NCBI RefSeq assembly: GCF_000970045.1 | Contig: NZ_CP009505.1 | Location: 3,930,808 to 3,994,807, forward strand | Reading direction: 5' to 3' | DNA from: Methanosarcina sp. MTP4 | GTDB lineage: Archaea > Halobacteriota > Methanosarcinia > Methanosarcinales > Methanosarcinaceae | DNA length: 64,000 nucleotides | Part shown: one piece after another, positions 55,026-63,958 of the stretch | Layout of the letters: each line of letters starts with the position of its first letter | How positions within the stretch are numbered: the stretch's first letter is position 1 | Position numbers and translations under genes: made by a program | Notes under the pieces: generated by a model | The model's input: only the letters and a program-made list of their open reading frames with translations | Told to the model about the DNA's origin: nothing | Database searches by the model: none

Positions 55026-55943
55026 ATGAAAAATAGGGGCTTTAAACCAATCTCCGCCATTTACAGGTCCGAATCCGGGGTGTCCACTGCCGTTGCCGCA
55101 GCCCTGCTTATCGGCGTCCTGGTTGCCTTTATGACGACAGTCCAGATAAACTACATGCCTGTCTGGAAAGAAGACGCTGAGTACGCCCACATGTCCGATG
55201 TCTGGCAGGACATGTCCAGGTTCAAGTCAAACGTAGACATCCTGACTGCAGGACTCGTAATCAACAACGATGCCAGGATCGTCATGAGTAGTCCTATCCA
55301 GGTAGGAGGAAGCGAGGTCCCCTTCATAAGAAGCACTACAACAGGAGGAACCCTTGCTGTCAATAACGACATCTCCGGCCTCACGGTACTCATAAACAAA
55401 AACCAATCCGAACCATACAGTACCGGTACTCGACTTTTTTACACAGGCACAGTTTCATACCGCCCTGCAAACCTCCATTACGTGGAAGAGACGTACTGTT
55501 ATGAAAACGGGGCTCTTATCGTCGCCCAGGAAGACAGATCCACGATGAAACTTACCCCGGGAATTGTGCTCGAAAAAGAAAATGGTTTCGTCAACATCAC
55601 AGTAAGGGCAGTAACCCTGGAAGGAGAACGCGGAGTCCTGTCCAGCAATACCGTTGAAGACATCAGGCTGACTTCCGAAGACTTCTACAATATGCACAAC
55701 GAAGCCGACGATACAAACTCAACCAACAGGATCACCTCGGTAAACCTCACAATATATACGGAAAACAAAGAGGCCTGGGAGGAGTTCTTTGAAAATTCAG
55801 CCAGTGAGATCGCCCTTCAAAGCGCGGACTACACACTCAGCAACAGTACCTACACGGTGACTTTTTCCCTCCACCCGGTGGGCAAGCTTCTGGCAGTCGA
55901 CATCGATGAAGCCGTGATAAAAATAGAAACCGGGCTTCAATAA
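55026..55943 (+). CDS. Pilin-like protein B1
   Basis: This 305-residue protein has an N-terminal stem (SESGVSTAVAAALLIGVLVA) followed by VQINYMPVWKEDAEYAHMSD and a long beta-rich domain. It differs from the A type but matches the genes at 59150 and 60104 across the stem (Y-x-P-x-W-K-x-D-A-E) and over the whole length for 59150. ATG 55026 follows AAGGAAG; ATG 55005 is in frame upstream. It ends the first pilin group. Confidence 0.72.
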   Translation: MKNRGFKPISAIYRSESGVSTAVAAALLIGVLVAFMTTVQINYMPVWKEDAEYAHMSDVWQDMSRFKSNVDILTAGLVINNDARIVMSSPIQVGGSEVPFIRSTTTGGTLAVNNDISGLTVLINKNQSEPYSTGTRLFYTGTVSYRPANLHYVEETYCYENGALIVAQEDRSTMKLTPGIVLEKENGFVNITVRAVTLEGERGVLSSNTVEDIRLTSEDFYNMHNEADDTNSTNRITSVNLTIYTENKEAWEEFFENSASEIALQSADYTLSNSTYTVTFSLHPVGKLLAVDIDEAVIKIETGLQ

Positions 55944-56496
55944 AACGAAAACATTAATAAAAATATTAATTAGAAGAAGTGAATAAATTTAATGAGAATT
56001 ATTTCTTTGATCTAATTAAAATCGACTCAAGCACGGTTTGATGGTGAAAATATTTTATTTATTAAGCCATTAAACCATGAAAAATATTTTATTCATCTTA
56101 CTTTTCTATATTTTGTATAATATAGCAGAAGCTTTTGGGTACCACTCCTCCAACTTACCGGGGAAGGTTATTCAGGAGACAACGCTGATTTTGGAATGCC
56201 TGCAAATTACCCAAACCATAGGGTCAGGTTGCCCCTCATCAATTGGTCGCGGTTATACTGAAATACCTTGGAGGCAGGGTTCATACCGAATTCTCACGTG
56301 CCTCCGACGCGCCCGGCCCTTGCATGCCGCCATAAGTGAAAAAAGCACCAAAGTCCCCAAAAACCCTAAAAAAATACCAGCCACTTAATGAACACACAGG
56401 CGTATGAACCGGAAAAGAGGAGAAACTCAAAATAAAGAAAACAAATCAACAAAAAAGAAAGATAAAAAGCACCTGTAAAGGTGCTTGATATTGTGC
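55944..56496. other. Spacer between convergent pilin genes
   Basis: A 550-base stretch. A 103-codon frame at 56077-56388 lacks a ribosome site and reads as composition noise after its hydrophobic first 20 residues. I see no RNA or element that I can name, but 56160-56340 is GC-richer than its surroundings and could be a relic of transferred DNA. Confidence 0.35.
56461..56486 (-). terminator. Terminator of the minus-strand pilin gene
   Basis: AAGCACCT-GTAA-AGGTGCTT (56467-56486) is a perfect 8-bp stem that on the minus strand is followed by TTTTATC. It begins eleven bases after the pilin stop codon. Confidence 0.75.
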
Positions 56497-56961
56497 TTAG
56501 AACCTCAGTTCCTTGTCAGCGACAAGCTGCTTGGTCTTTTCGTCCACAATCTTGACGGTAGCAAACTGTCCGCTATCCATCTCAAGTGTATCCGGAGTTC
56601 CAGAAGAATTATCAATAAGTTCTATAGTTAGCGTGTCTCCAACGTCGAAATACGCCTCAGCAGCTTCAACCTGAGTTTCTACATCAATTGCGTAAGAGTC
56701 TGTATCCGTTGCAAACATGACCCTTGTCACAGCAGAGTCATTCATGATAATGGTGTCTCCACCAAGGTGCTCAAGCTTTACAGCACTCTCGTTAATCATG
56801 ATTATATCAATGTTCGCCTGCGGTGCGGATTCTGAAGGTCCCTGGCCGAAAACGGATGAACCGATTGCGGCGGCGAGGATGACGGTGATTGCCACCATCA
56901 AAACGACACCGATAACCGGGGACACTGCGTCGTCTTTCTTGAAAATGTTCTTTAAGTCCAT
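56497..56961 (-). CDS. Archaeal type IV pilin (DUF1628-like)
   Basis: A 154-residue pilin with the classical start KKDDAVSPVIGVVLMVAITV, a hydrophobic stem and then a beta domain containing VKLEHLGGDTI, the common archaeal pilin motif. AGGAGGG lies six bases before the ATG. It is on the opposite strand to the rest of the cluster and has its own terminator, so it is probably a separately controlled major pilin. Size matches the family. Confidence 0.9.
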   Translation of the reverse strand: MDLKNIFKKDDAVSPVIGVVLMVAITVILAAAIGSSVFGQGPSESAPQANIDIIMINESAVKLEHLGGDTIIMNDSAVTRVMFATDTDSYAIDVETQVEAAEAYFDVGDTLTIELIDNSSGTPDTLEMDSGQFATVKIVDEKTKQLVADKELRF

Positions 56962-57381
56962 ATATATCCCTCCTGCCGTTAATGCATTTCAGACAGTAAG
57001 GAGTCGTCGCAAGCTAACCGAAGTAAATCTTCGATTGAAAGTGTTGATTTTTATGATCTTGACCCTCAATCGAAGTTACAACGAATGATAAATTAAATCG
57101 GCTATTTTGCAACAGGCCCCAAGCCGGAATTCGCATTAACAAGCGAATTTAAATACTGCACAATTATATTTTTAAGTAACTGCACTTTATGTTGTTTGTC
57201 ATTTATATATATACTTTTGCTGCAAACTCCCAAACGTTATTTAGCATTCAACATAGATATATTTTTTGTAAGACATATTGAAATAAATAAATCTCCCGAA
57301 ATTTCTTTTACGGTCAGATTAATATTTGATTAACAACATTATAAGAAGTGGAAGGACAAATTTATAGAAGGTGACTGTTCA
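56962..57381. promoter_or_regulatory. Divergent pilin control region
   Basis: A 420-base AT-rich spacer with TATA-like sequences (GTATTTAAATT near 57145-57155 on the minus strand, TTTATATATATACT near 57201 on plus). The last 90 bases resemble the region before the pilin at 58134. GAAGGTGA (57367-57374) is the ribosome site for the plus-strand gene. No gene is seen. Confidence 0.4.
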
Positions 57382-57864
57382 GTGGAGGGGAAAAAAAACC
57401 GCAGGAAACTGACTGAGGACTGTCGGGCAGTTTCGGAATTGATAGGGCAGGTCTTGATGGTTGCAATAGTTGTACTTGCCTTTTCTTCAATATCGCTTGC
57501 CGTATTCTCAGACGGGGGAGCCATAAACCCCCCGCATACGCCGCGTACCGATCTGCAGGAGAACGTAGATTACGGGGGCGATATAATTGAGATATTCCAC
57601 AGTGGGGGAGAAGCAATCGATATCAAGTACATCAAGATAACAATCAACGACGCTGACGGGCGGCAAGCAGAATTTAATATGTCTGACCCTAATGTCAAAG
57701 TTTCTGACCCCCAGGGCAACAATCTTTTCTCTGATGACGTCTTCACGCTAGGTGATTACATAGAAATCAACACCAGCAGCAGCAATGTGAACATCTCAAA
57801 TAATGCCAGCCTCTACTTCGTGTACACAAAGTCCAGCCAGGTAGTCCATAAGGCAATACTCTAA
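57382..57864 (+). CDS. Pilin-like protein A3 (short)
   Basis: A 160-residue pilin: EDCRAVSELIGQVLMVAIVV stem, NPPHTPRTDLQENVDYGGDI, and IFHSGGEAIDIKYIKITI. It stops where the long paralogue at 58134 continues into its extra C-terminal domain. Start is GTG 57382 after GAAGGTGA. It and the next gene arose by duplication, because even the upstream regions and GTG starts correspond. Confidence 0.82.
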   Translation: MEGKKNRRKLTEDCRAVSELIGQVLMVAIVVLAFSSISLAVFSDGGAINPPHTPRTDLQENVDYGGDIIEIFHSGGEAIDIKYIKITINDADGRQAEFNMSDPNVKVSDPQGNNLFSDDVFTLGDYIEINTSSSNVNISNNASLYFVYTKSSQVVHKAIL

Positions 57865-58133
57865 GGAGAGGAAGAGGATTATTAAAAATTCCATACTATT
57901 TTTAATAGATTATTTAATAGCAAAGATAATAACCTATAAATAATAATATAAGTGTGTATCTTAATTCATTGCTACAGACGCTCCATTAAATAATAATTAT
58001 GAGGGAATAAATTTTAAGGAAAATGCATTAAAAATTCCTTGTTATTAAAAGAGACCATTTAACAGTCAAATTAATATTCTATAAAAAACAATGTAAAAAG
58101 TCGGGGAATAATTTTTCAGAGGGTGATTGTTTA
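57865..58133. other. AT-rich spacer duplicated from upstream of A3
   Basis: The last 80 bases (about 58050-58133) match in pattern the 80 bases before 57382, including AGATTAATATT/CAAATTAATATT and GGTGACTGTTCAGTGGAGG/GGTGATTGTTTAGTGGAGG. It is a duplicated promoter-leader with no gene. Confidence 0.5.
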
Positions 58134-59108
58134 GTGGAGGGGAACAAAAAGCACAGGAAGCTGACTCAGGACTGCCTGGCAGTTTCGGAGATAATAGGGG
58201 CAGTGCTCATGATAGCGATAGTGGTACTCGCCTTTTCTGCAATATCGCTTGCCGTATTTTCAGAGGGAGGAGAAATGAACCCTCCTAATACGCCGCACAC
58301 TAACCTGCAGGAAAACATCGACAGATCAGAAGGCACCGTGCAGATATTCCACAGTGGGGGAGAGGAAATCGACCTTAAATACATCAAGATAATGCTCGAT
58401 GTTGACGGGCAGCAAGTAGAATTCGATATGTCTGACCCTGGTTTCGAAGTCTATGATCCCAATGGTACAAACTCCTCTGACGATGTCTTTGCGCTCAGGG
58501 ATTGCATTGTAATCGACACCAGCAGCAAAGTTAATCTTGCAGATGCAGATGCCATCGATCTCTATTTCGTCCACACTGCGTCCAGCCAGGTGATTCAGAA
58601 GACAGTACTCTGGAGAGATTTCGGAGACCTGCCCGATTGGATAACCCCTTATCCGTATGGAAGTGTATATGATAGTTACGAGGACGATTGGTGGGATCCG
58701 GAAGTGGTTCACCAAATCGGCGATGGACACTTTACAGACAATGATTTTCCAAAAAATGTAACTATATATGAAAGTTTTACTTTTGGCAGTTTGGAAGAGC
58801 TGGGCATTTCGGACGACATATCATTTTCCAGAGTTATCCTGAAAATCGTTTATAGAATACACGACCAGAGTGCGAAACTGGAACTGGAAATCAATAATGC
58901 TCCGGAATTCGTGGAGGAGCTTCCCAAAAAGGAAAACGACTCCATCACCAGTGAGTTTGTAGAAAAAGAATTCGACATAACTCAGTATATCAAAAATGCC
59001 ACGGACCTGGAAAATATCGAAGTAAAGATATCAACCACACCGAATGCGGATGATCAAGCTGAGAAAGAGGGCTGGATTGATTTTATAGGGATCCACCTGG
59101 AGTATTGA
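58134..59108 (+). CDS. Pilin-like protein A4 with shared C-terminal domain
   Basis: The first 160 residues closely match A3 (QDCLAVSEIIGAVLMIAIVV, IFHSGGEEIDLKYIKIML). A linker (DLPDWITPYPYGSVYDSY) leads to the C-terminal domain, from ILKIVYRIHDQS to GWIDFIGIHLEY, also found in A1, A2 and B3. Start is GTG 58134 with the A3-like ribosome site; 324 residues. It looks like A3 plus a head domain. Confidence 0.8.
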   Translation: MEGNKKHRKLTQDCLAVSEIIGAVLMIAIVVLAFSAISLAVFSEGGEMNPPNTPHTNLQENIDRSEGTVQIFHSGGEEIDLKYIKIMLDVDGQQVEFDMSDPGFEVYDPNGTNSSDDVFALRDCIVIDTSSKVNLADADAIDLYFVHTASSQVIQKTVLWRDFGDLPDWITPYPYGSVYDSYEDDWWDPEVVHQIGDGHFTDNDFPKNVTIYESFTFGSLEELGISDDISFSRVILKIVYRIHDQSAKLELEINNAPEFVEELPKKENDSITSEFVEKEFDITQYIKNATDLENIEVKISTTPNADDQAEKEGWIDFIGIHLEY

Positions 59109-59149
59109 TTCATGAAGAAGGGCATCCGAATCAGGGAGTTTGAAGACAT

Positions 59150-60094
59150 ATGAAAGAAAATAATCCAAAAAGTTCACAGGTAAGCAAGCCCTTTTTCCTC
59201 CGATCGGAATCTGCATCATCAACCGTTGTGGGGGCGGTTTTGCTGCTTGCGATCATTGTTATGGTACTTTCGGTGGTAAGGCTTGGTTACGTCCCGGAAT
59301 GGAAGAACGATGCGGAATATTCCCACATGAATGATGTCTGGGGGGACATGACAGAACTCAAATCAAAAATAGACTTAATGACCATAGTCATGGCATCAGA
59401 CCCTGATTCCTCGAATACTATTACTATGAACGTACCTTTCCATATGGGGGGAGGAGATGTCCCGCTTATCGGGACCATAAAGTCCAGCGGGACTCTTTCG
59501 GTCGCAAACAATCTAGAACGTACAATGAAGATAACTACAGTCTCGAACGAAACGAATCCTAACAGCACAGTAATCCACTATGGCACTGTAAGTTACGCTT
59601 CACAAAACAGGTACTATGTGGACCAGAACTTTATTTATGAAGGAGGAGCGCTGATCCTTTCCCAGGGGGAACAGTCTTCTATGATGCTCTACCCTTCGAT
59701 TCGCTTCTCCAAAGTACATGCAAATGACTACGATGTTTCCATACACGCCGCGGAGATTACTAAGAGTGTATATACCCCCGCCGACGTTATATCCTCGAAC
59801 ACGGGATGCTCTCTCCGCCTCACTGGCGAGAAGTTTGTACCCCTTTATGACAGCGATGATCACGACAACGTAAGCGCCTTCACTTTAACGATTAATACTG
59901 ACTATCCTGATGCCTGGTACCTGTACCTCAAGGAAACAATGGAAGATGCAAGGATAAAAGATGACGATGCTACACTTACCAAAAACGGAAACAACGTGAG
60001 TTTAACCTTCCCCTCAGTGTCGAGTGGAAAGAGCCTGAACAGGCTCTATGTGAGCAAGACAAGAGTAAGGGCAGAAACGGGAATAGGAATCTAA
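59150..60094 (+). CDS. Pilin-like protein B2
   Basis: A paralogue of B1 over its whole length: SESASSTVVGAVLLLAIIVM stem, LGYVPEWKNDAEYSHMNDV, MGGGDVPLIGTIKSSGTLSV. 314 residues. There are many Asn-X-Ser/Thr sites. It starts 41 bases after A4 and is followed by B3 after nine bases, so the three are co-transcribed. Confidence 0.75.
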   Translation: MKENNPKSSQVSKPFFLRSESASSTVVGAVLLLAIIVMVLSVVRLGYVPEWKNDAEYSHMNDVWGDMTELKSKIDLMTIVMASDPDSSNTITMNVPFHMGGGDVPLIGTIKSSGTLSVANNLERTMKITTVSNETNPNSTVIHYGTVSYASQNRYYVDQNFIYEGGALILSQGEQSSMMLYPSIRFSKVHANDYDVSIHAAEITKSVYTPADVISSNTGCSLRLTGEKFVPLYDSDDHDNVSAFTLTINTDYPDAWYLYLKETMEDARIKDDDATLTKNGNNVSLTFPSVSSGKSLNRLYVSKTRVRAETGIGI

Positions 60095-60103
60095 GCTGAG
60101 ATC

Positions 60104-61576
60104 ATGAACCAGAAAGCAAAAAGAAAAGAAGTGGCTCAGAAAAGCCTATTCAAATCCGAATCCGCAGCCTTTACCGCAATTGCAGCTGTGCTGCTTTTGG
60201 GGCTTGCATTCACTATAATCTCCGTAGTCAAACTAAACTACGTCCCGGAATGGAAAATTGACGCGGAAAGAGAATATAGTTATGATGCATGGAGCGATAT
60301 GGAGGAAGTAAAGACCAGGGGAGATATATTCACCCGGTTCATGGATTCGGATATCAATTATCCATATGGGCTTTCAGCAACGGTTCCTTTCGGCATGGGA
60401 GGAGGAGAGATCCCTGTATTCGAACCCTCAAAATCTAACGGTAAGCTCACAGTAAACACCGAAGAATGTAGAATGGATATAACTTTTGGCAATCATGCCC
60501 CTTACACAGTCGAGTGTGGGGGCATAACCTATTATTCAGAAAACAGGCAATACCCCAACCAGGTTTTCAGGTACGAGAACGGAGCCCTCATCCTTGCCCA
60601 GGGCGAGAATTCCCAGATGAAGCGCATGCCCCTGTTCAATATAAAAGAAGATATGAGTAATTACACAGTTACCATCAATGCCATCAACCTTAGTGGAGAA
60701 CCTGCATCCATATCCGCTAACACCTTCACTGCACTGCGTCTTACCGGAAATAGATCCTGCGCTTACCTCAACAGTGACGTGTACACTACTGAAGCGAACG
60801 AGTCCATAGACTCTTTCAATCTGACCATTTACACCCAGTATACTGATGCCTGGACTACTTACCTAAACAATACGGATTCTTGGACCACTTACCTAAACAG
60901 TACGACAAAAAAAGAACTTGAATATGGCATTGATTACACTATCGACTCCACAGATGACTACGTGCGCCTCTCATTCCTCCCTGCAAGCAATCCCTACAAC
61001 ATCTACTTCAACAAAACCGAACTCTGTGCGGAACTTGCAGGAGGAGTCCTGACTGGAGGAACTACACCAGGAGGATATATTGGTGAATGGTACTTCTTTG
61101 AAAAAGCTTCAGGCAATTATAAAGGAAATCCCATAACTATAGATACACTACTTCTTCAGGACTATGACTCTACCGTTGTATTGTCTTCAGGAAACTCCCC
61201 AGGTGAAGAACTGAACCCATATAACCCCACCAATGACTTCATTCATAATCTGCAATATAAAAATCAAGACCTAGATTTGAACTTCGGGTTCCACAACAAT
61301 ACCTCCTTTGAATCTGCTCCGACTTCAGCAACCGTAAGAATGATCTATCGATATGAAAAGAGTGACAGTGAGCTGCCAACGTTGGAGATGGGATTCACTG
61401 GAGGGAATTCAAAAACAATAATACCAAGAGAAAACTGGAGTTTATACGAGGAAACTTTTTCCATACCTCCATCATCCAACTCTCTTTCAGACTTAAATTT
61501 TATACTTACAGTCAAGACTGCAAGTAAGAATCAAGGAACTCTCCATATCGATTACCTCGCAATACGCCTGAACTGA
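60104..61576 (+). CDS. Pilin-like protein B3, long, with shared C-terminal domain
   Basis: The first 310 residues match B1 and B2 (SESAAFTAIAAVLLLGLAFT, LNYVPEWKIDAEREYSYDAW, MGGGEIPVFEPSKSNG). A near-repeat TYLNNTDSWTTYLNST lies near residue 255. After a linker, the last 90 residues (VRMIYRYEKSDS to LHIDYLAIRLN) match the C-terminal domain of the A-type proteins. At 490 residues it is the largest of the set. Confidence 0.75.
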   Translation: MNQKAKRKEVAQKSLFKSESAAFTAIAAVLLLGLAFTIISVVKLNYVPEWKIDAEREYSYDAWSDMEEVKTRGDIFTRFMDSDINYPYGLSATVPFGMGGGEIPVFEPSKSNGKLTVNTEECRMDITFGNHAPYTVECGGITYYSENRQYPNQVFRYENGALILAQGENSQMKRMPLFNIKEDMSNYTVTINAINLSGEPASISANTFTALRLTGNRSCAYLNSDVYTTEANESIDSFNLTIYTQYTDAWTTYLNNTDSWTTYLNSTTKKELEYGIDYTIDSTDDYVRLSFLPASNPYNIYFNKTELCAELAGGVLTGGTTPGGYIGEWYFFEKASGNYKGNPITIDTLLLQDYDSTVVLSSGNSPGEELNPYNPTNDFIHNLQYKNQDLDLNFGFHNNTSFESAPTSATVRMIYRYEKSDSELPTLEMGFTGGNSKTIIPRENWSLYEETFSIPPSSNSLSDLNFILTVKTASKNQGTLHIDYLAIRLN

Positions 61577-61594
61577 CGGAAAAGAAAAAGGCAT

Positions 61595-62359
61595 ATGGAC
61601 GCATTTTTACGCCCATATACAGAGGATACAGGAAAAAAGATCCATATGCCTGAAAAATACACCACTCCTTACCCTGCAAAGAGAATCTATCCTGACGGCA
61701 GGGCAGAAAATACAGAGGTATTGCTCGCAAGGGAATGCCCTGTGAAACTTTTTTTAAACGGGAAGCATTTTACAACTCTTCTCACCTCACCCGCCCATTT
61801 CAAGGAGCTTGCGGCAGGACACATGATCTCCGAAGGGATCCTTACTTTCGAGGATACAGCCGAAATCACGGTTGAGGGAAACAGGGTAGAAATAAAGACT
61901 TTCAACCCCGAAATAAGGCAGCCGGAAAGTAAGAAAGACCCGGTTGTTAGTTCGCAAGCGGTTTTCGGAACAAAAGCAATCTTTGCAGGGATGGAATACC
62001 TTACGTCCGAAACCTACAAAGTCACCAGGGGGACGCACCTTGCAGCCCTCGTAGACCGGAACGGAAAACTAATTTTTCAGGTCGTGGATGTTGGGAGGCA
62101 CAACGCCGTTGACAAAGCGATAGGGCATGCCCTCCTGAACAAGCTTCCACTCACGGAGATGTACCTTCTTTCCACGGGCAGGCAGCCTGCGTATATGTTA
62201 ATGAAAGCTATAAGGGCAGGCATCCCCCTTGTAGTTACAAAAGCGATGCCCTTTGATTCGGGAGTTGAGGCTGCAAAAAAAGCAAATATGGGGCTTGTAG
62301 GCCAACTCAGAAAAGAATCCATGCTGGTTTTTGCCGGAGAATGGCGGGTAAAGGTTTAA
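61595..62359 (+). CDS. fdhD: FdhD-family protein lacking the cysteine pair
   Basis: FdhD passes sulfur from a desulfurase to the molybdenum or tungsten cofactor of formate dehydrogenase. The second half matches the family well: RGTHLAALVDRNGKLIFQ, DVGRHNAVDKAIGHAL and STGRQPAYMLMKAIRAGIP. Where FdhD proteins carry the CxxC loop that moves sulfur, this protein has VVSSQAVFG and no cysteine; its only cysteine is in ARECPVKLF. The 254 residues start at ATG 61595 or 61646. No formate dehydrogenase gene is near, so it may act on another molybdo-enzyme or be altered. Confidence 0.85.
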   Translation: MDAFLRPYTEDTGKKIHMPEKYTTPYPAKRIYPDGRAENTEVLLARECPVKLFLNGKHFTTLLTSPAHFKELAAGHMISEGILTFEDTAEITVEGNRVEIKTFNPEIRQPESKKDPVVSSQAVFGTKAIFAGMEYLTSETYKVTRGTHLAALVDRNGKLIFQVVDVGRHNAVDKAIGHALLNKLPLTEMYLLSTGRQPAYMLMKAIRAGIPLVVTKAMPFDSGVEAAKKANMGLVGQLRKESMLVFAGEWRVKV

Positions 62360-62452
62360 GCTGGATTGTTAATCTAACAAAAACAGAATCAAATGGAAAA
62401 AAGTCCTCTTGAGGGAGCGAAGCGACCGAAAAGGACAGCGCACTGCAGAGCC

Positions 62453-62500
62453 GCAACTCTGCTGGCGCAACTCTGCTGGCGCAACTCTGCTGGCGCAACT
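62453..62500. repeat. 14-bp tandem repeat, three copies
   Basis: CTCTGCTGGCGCAA is repeated three times, next to GAGCGAAGCGACCGAAAAGG. It lies between fdhD and the end of hisB in a convergent spacer and is GC-rich, unlike most repeats here. Confidence 0.75.
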
Positions 62501-62504
62501 AGGC

Positions 62505-63080
62505 TCAGAGCACGCCTTTCGTGCTCTTTATGCTCTCACCTTCGATTTTTACGGCCCTTTTAAGGGCATAGGCAAAGGCTTTGAAGAGAGCTTCGATTTT
62601 GTGGTGGTCGTTTTCTCCGTAGACGCTGGCATGTACGGTGATTTTTGCATTGGAAGCCAGGGTCTCGAAGAAATGCTTTACCAGCTGGGTGCCTAACCGT
62701 CCAACCTTAGGGCTTTCAAATTCGGCTTTCAGGACAAGGTAGCTGCGCCCCCCTACGTCCAGGGCGACTTCTGCAAGGGCTTCGTCCATTGGGATCCTGG
62801 CTTCCCCGAAGCGGGCAATCCCGGCCATGTCCCCCAGGGCATCGGAAAGAGCCTTACCGAGGACTATAGCCGTATCCTCTACCAGGTGGTGCTCGTCCAC
62901 ATGGAGGTCGCCTTCGGCGTGCAGTTTAAGGTCGATGCCCGAGTGTCTTGCAAAGGAAGTCAGCATGTGGTCAAAAAACCCGATACCCGTACTAACCTCA
63001 GCAAGCCCCGACCCATCCAGGTCGAGCTCAAGCTGGATATCGGTTTCCTTTGTTTTGCGGGAAATTCTGGCAGTCCTCAT
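62505..63080 (-). CDS. hisB: Imidazoleglycerol-phosphate dehydratase
   Basis: The sixth step of histidine synthesis. The 191-residue protein shows both metal-binding duplicates: [15 protein letters not shown] with [14 protein letters not shown], and [16 protein letters not shown] near the end. Length is standard. It lies 143 bases after hisA on the same strand, in a probable his operon. Confidence 0.96.
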   Translation of the reverse strand: MRTARISRKTKETDIQLELDLDGSGLAEVSTGIGFFDHMLTSFARHSGIDLKLHAEGDLHVDEHHLVEDTAIVLGKALSDALGDMAGIARFGEARIPMDEALAEVALDVGGRSYLVLKAEFESPKVGRLGTQLVKHFFETLASNAKITVHASVYGENDHHKIEALFKAFAYALKRAVKIEGESIKSTKGVL

Positions 63081-63118
63081 ATAGCACTCATTCTCTTTTA
63101 AATTTCTTAAATACTTTG

Positions 63119-63216
63119 CCCCGGGCGCCCGGGGAAGTTGCGGTATCAGAGTTGCGGCATTTCATTGGAGATCAAGAAATCAAGAAATCAAGAAATCAAG
63201 AAATCAAGAAATCAAG
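63119..63216. repeat. GC palindrome and 8-bp repeat between hisA and hisB
   Basis: CCCCGGGCGCCCGGGG at 63119-63134 is a perfect 16-bp palindrome. The unit ATCAAGAA is repeated about six times at 63171-63216. Both lie in the 143-base hisA-hisB gap and may form an RNA hairpin between the genes. Confidence 0.75.
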
Positions 63217-63223
63217 CAACTGA

Positions 63224-63958
63224 TCAGTCCTTTGCCGCCTCGATTGCTTCTTCAAGGGTAAACCTGCCGGTGTAAAGGGCACTTCCGACAACAACCCCTG
63301 CGGCCCCGGTCTGCTTCAGGACCTTCAGGTCGGCAAGGGAACTGACCCCACCGGAAGCGATCACGGGGATGCTGACGGAATCTACAAGTTCCTTTGTGGG
63401 AAGGGGATTTACGCCCTGCATCAGGCCTTCGGAATCGATGTTCGTGAAAAGCAGGCTGCCTGCTCCCAGGTCTTCGAACTTCCTGCCCATGTCCACGGGA
63501 GTATGTTCGGATTCCTCGGTCCAGCCTTTGATCGAGATTTTTCCGTTCTTTGCGTCCAGGGCAACGTTTATGTGTTCAACCCCGAAAGCATCGGAAAGCT
63601 GTTTCACAAGTCCGGGGTCCCGGATAGCTGCGGTTCCGAGGATAACCCTGTAAACCCCGAGTTTGAGAAGGGCTGCCGCGTCGTCAAAACTCCGGATCCC
63701 TCCACCGACCTGGATGCGGACCCCATTTTCCCGACAGGCATCTACGATCTTTTCTATAATAGAGGCATTCTTGCGCTCCCCTTCAATCGCCCCGTCCAGG
63801 TCCACAAGGTGCAGGGTCTTTGCCCCCTGCCCGACCCATTCCAGGGCAACTGCCAGGGGGTCGTCCAGGGATACGATCTCGCTTCCCGGGACTCCCTGCA
63901 CCAGCTGCACACATTTTCCGCCTTTCATGTCCACGGCGGGGATTACTTCAAAAGTCAC
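63224..63958 (-). CDS. hisA: Phosphoribosylformimino-5-aminoimidazole carboxamide ribotide isomerase
   Basis: HisA isomerises ProFAR to PRFAR. The 244-residue TIM barrel begins VIPAVDMKGGKCVQL with the catalytic Asp, has DLDGA and NVALDAKNGKISIKGW with the second Asp, and ends with IPVIASGGVSS and GVVVGSALYTGRF. The frame is open to the window edge, but GTG 63958 follows GAGGTGG and fits the family start. It is the first visible gene of the his pair. Confidence 0.95.
   Translation of the reverse strand: MTFEVIPAVDMKGGKCVQLVQGVPGSEIVSLDDPLAVALEWVGQGAKTLHLVDLDGAIEGERKNASIIEKIVDACRENGVRIQVGGGIRSFDDAAALLKLGVYRVILGTAAIRDPGLVKQLSDAFGVEHINVALDAKNGKISIKGWTEESEHTPVDMGRKFEDLGAGSLLFTNIDSEGLMQGVNPLPTKELVDSVSIPVIASGGVSSLADLKVLKQTGAAGVVVGSALYTGRFTLEEAIEAAKD

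Noticed and set aside
56077-56388. 103-codon frame in the pilin spacer
   Set aside because: No ribosome site, and the sequence after the first 20 residues looks like non-coding noise.
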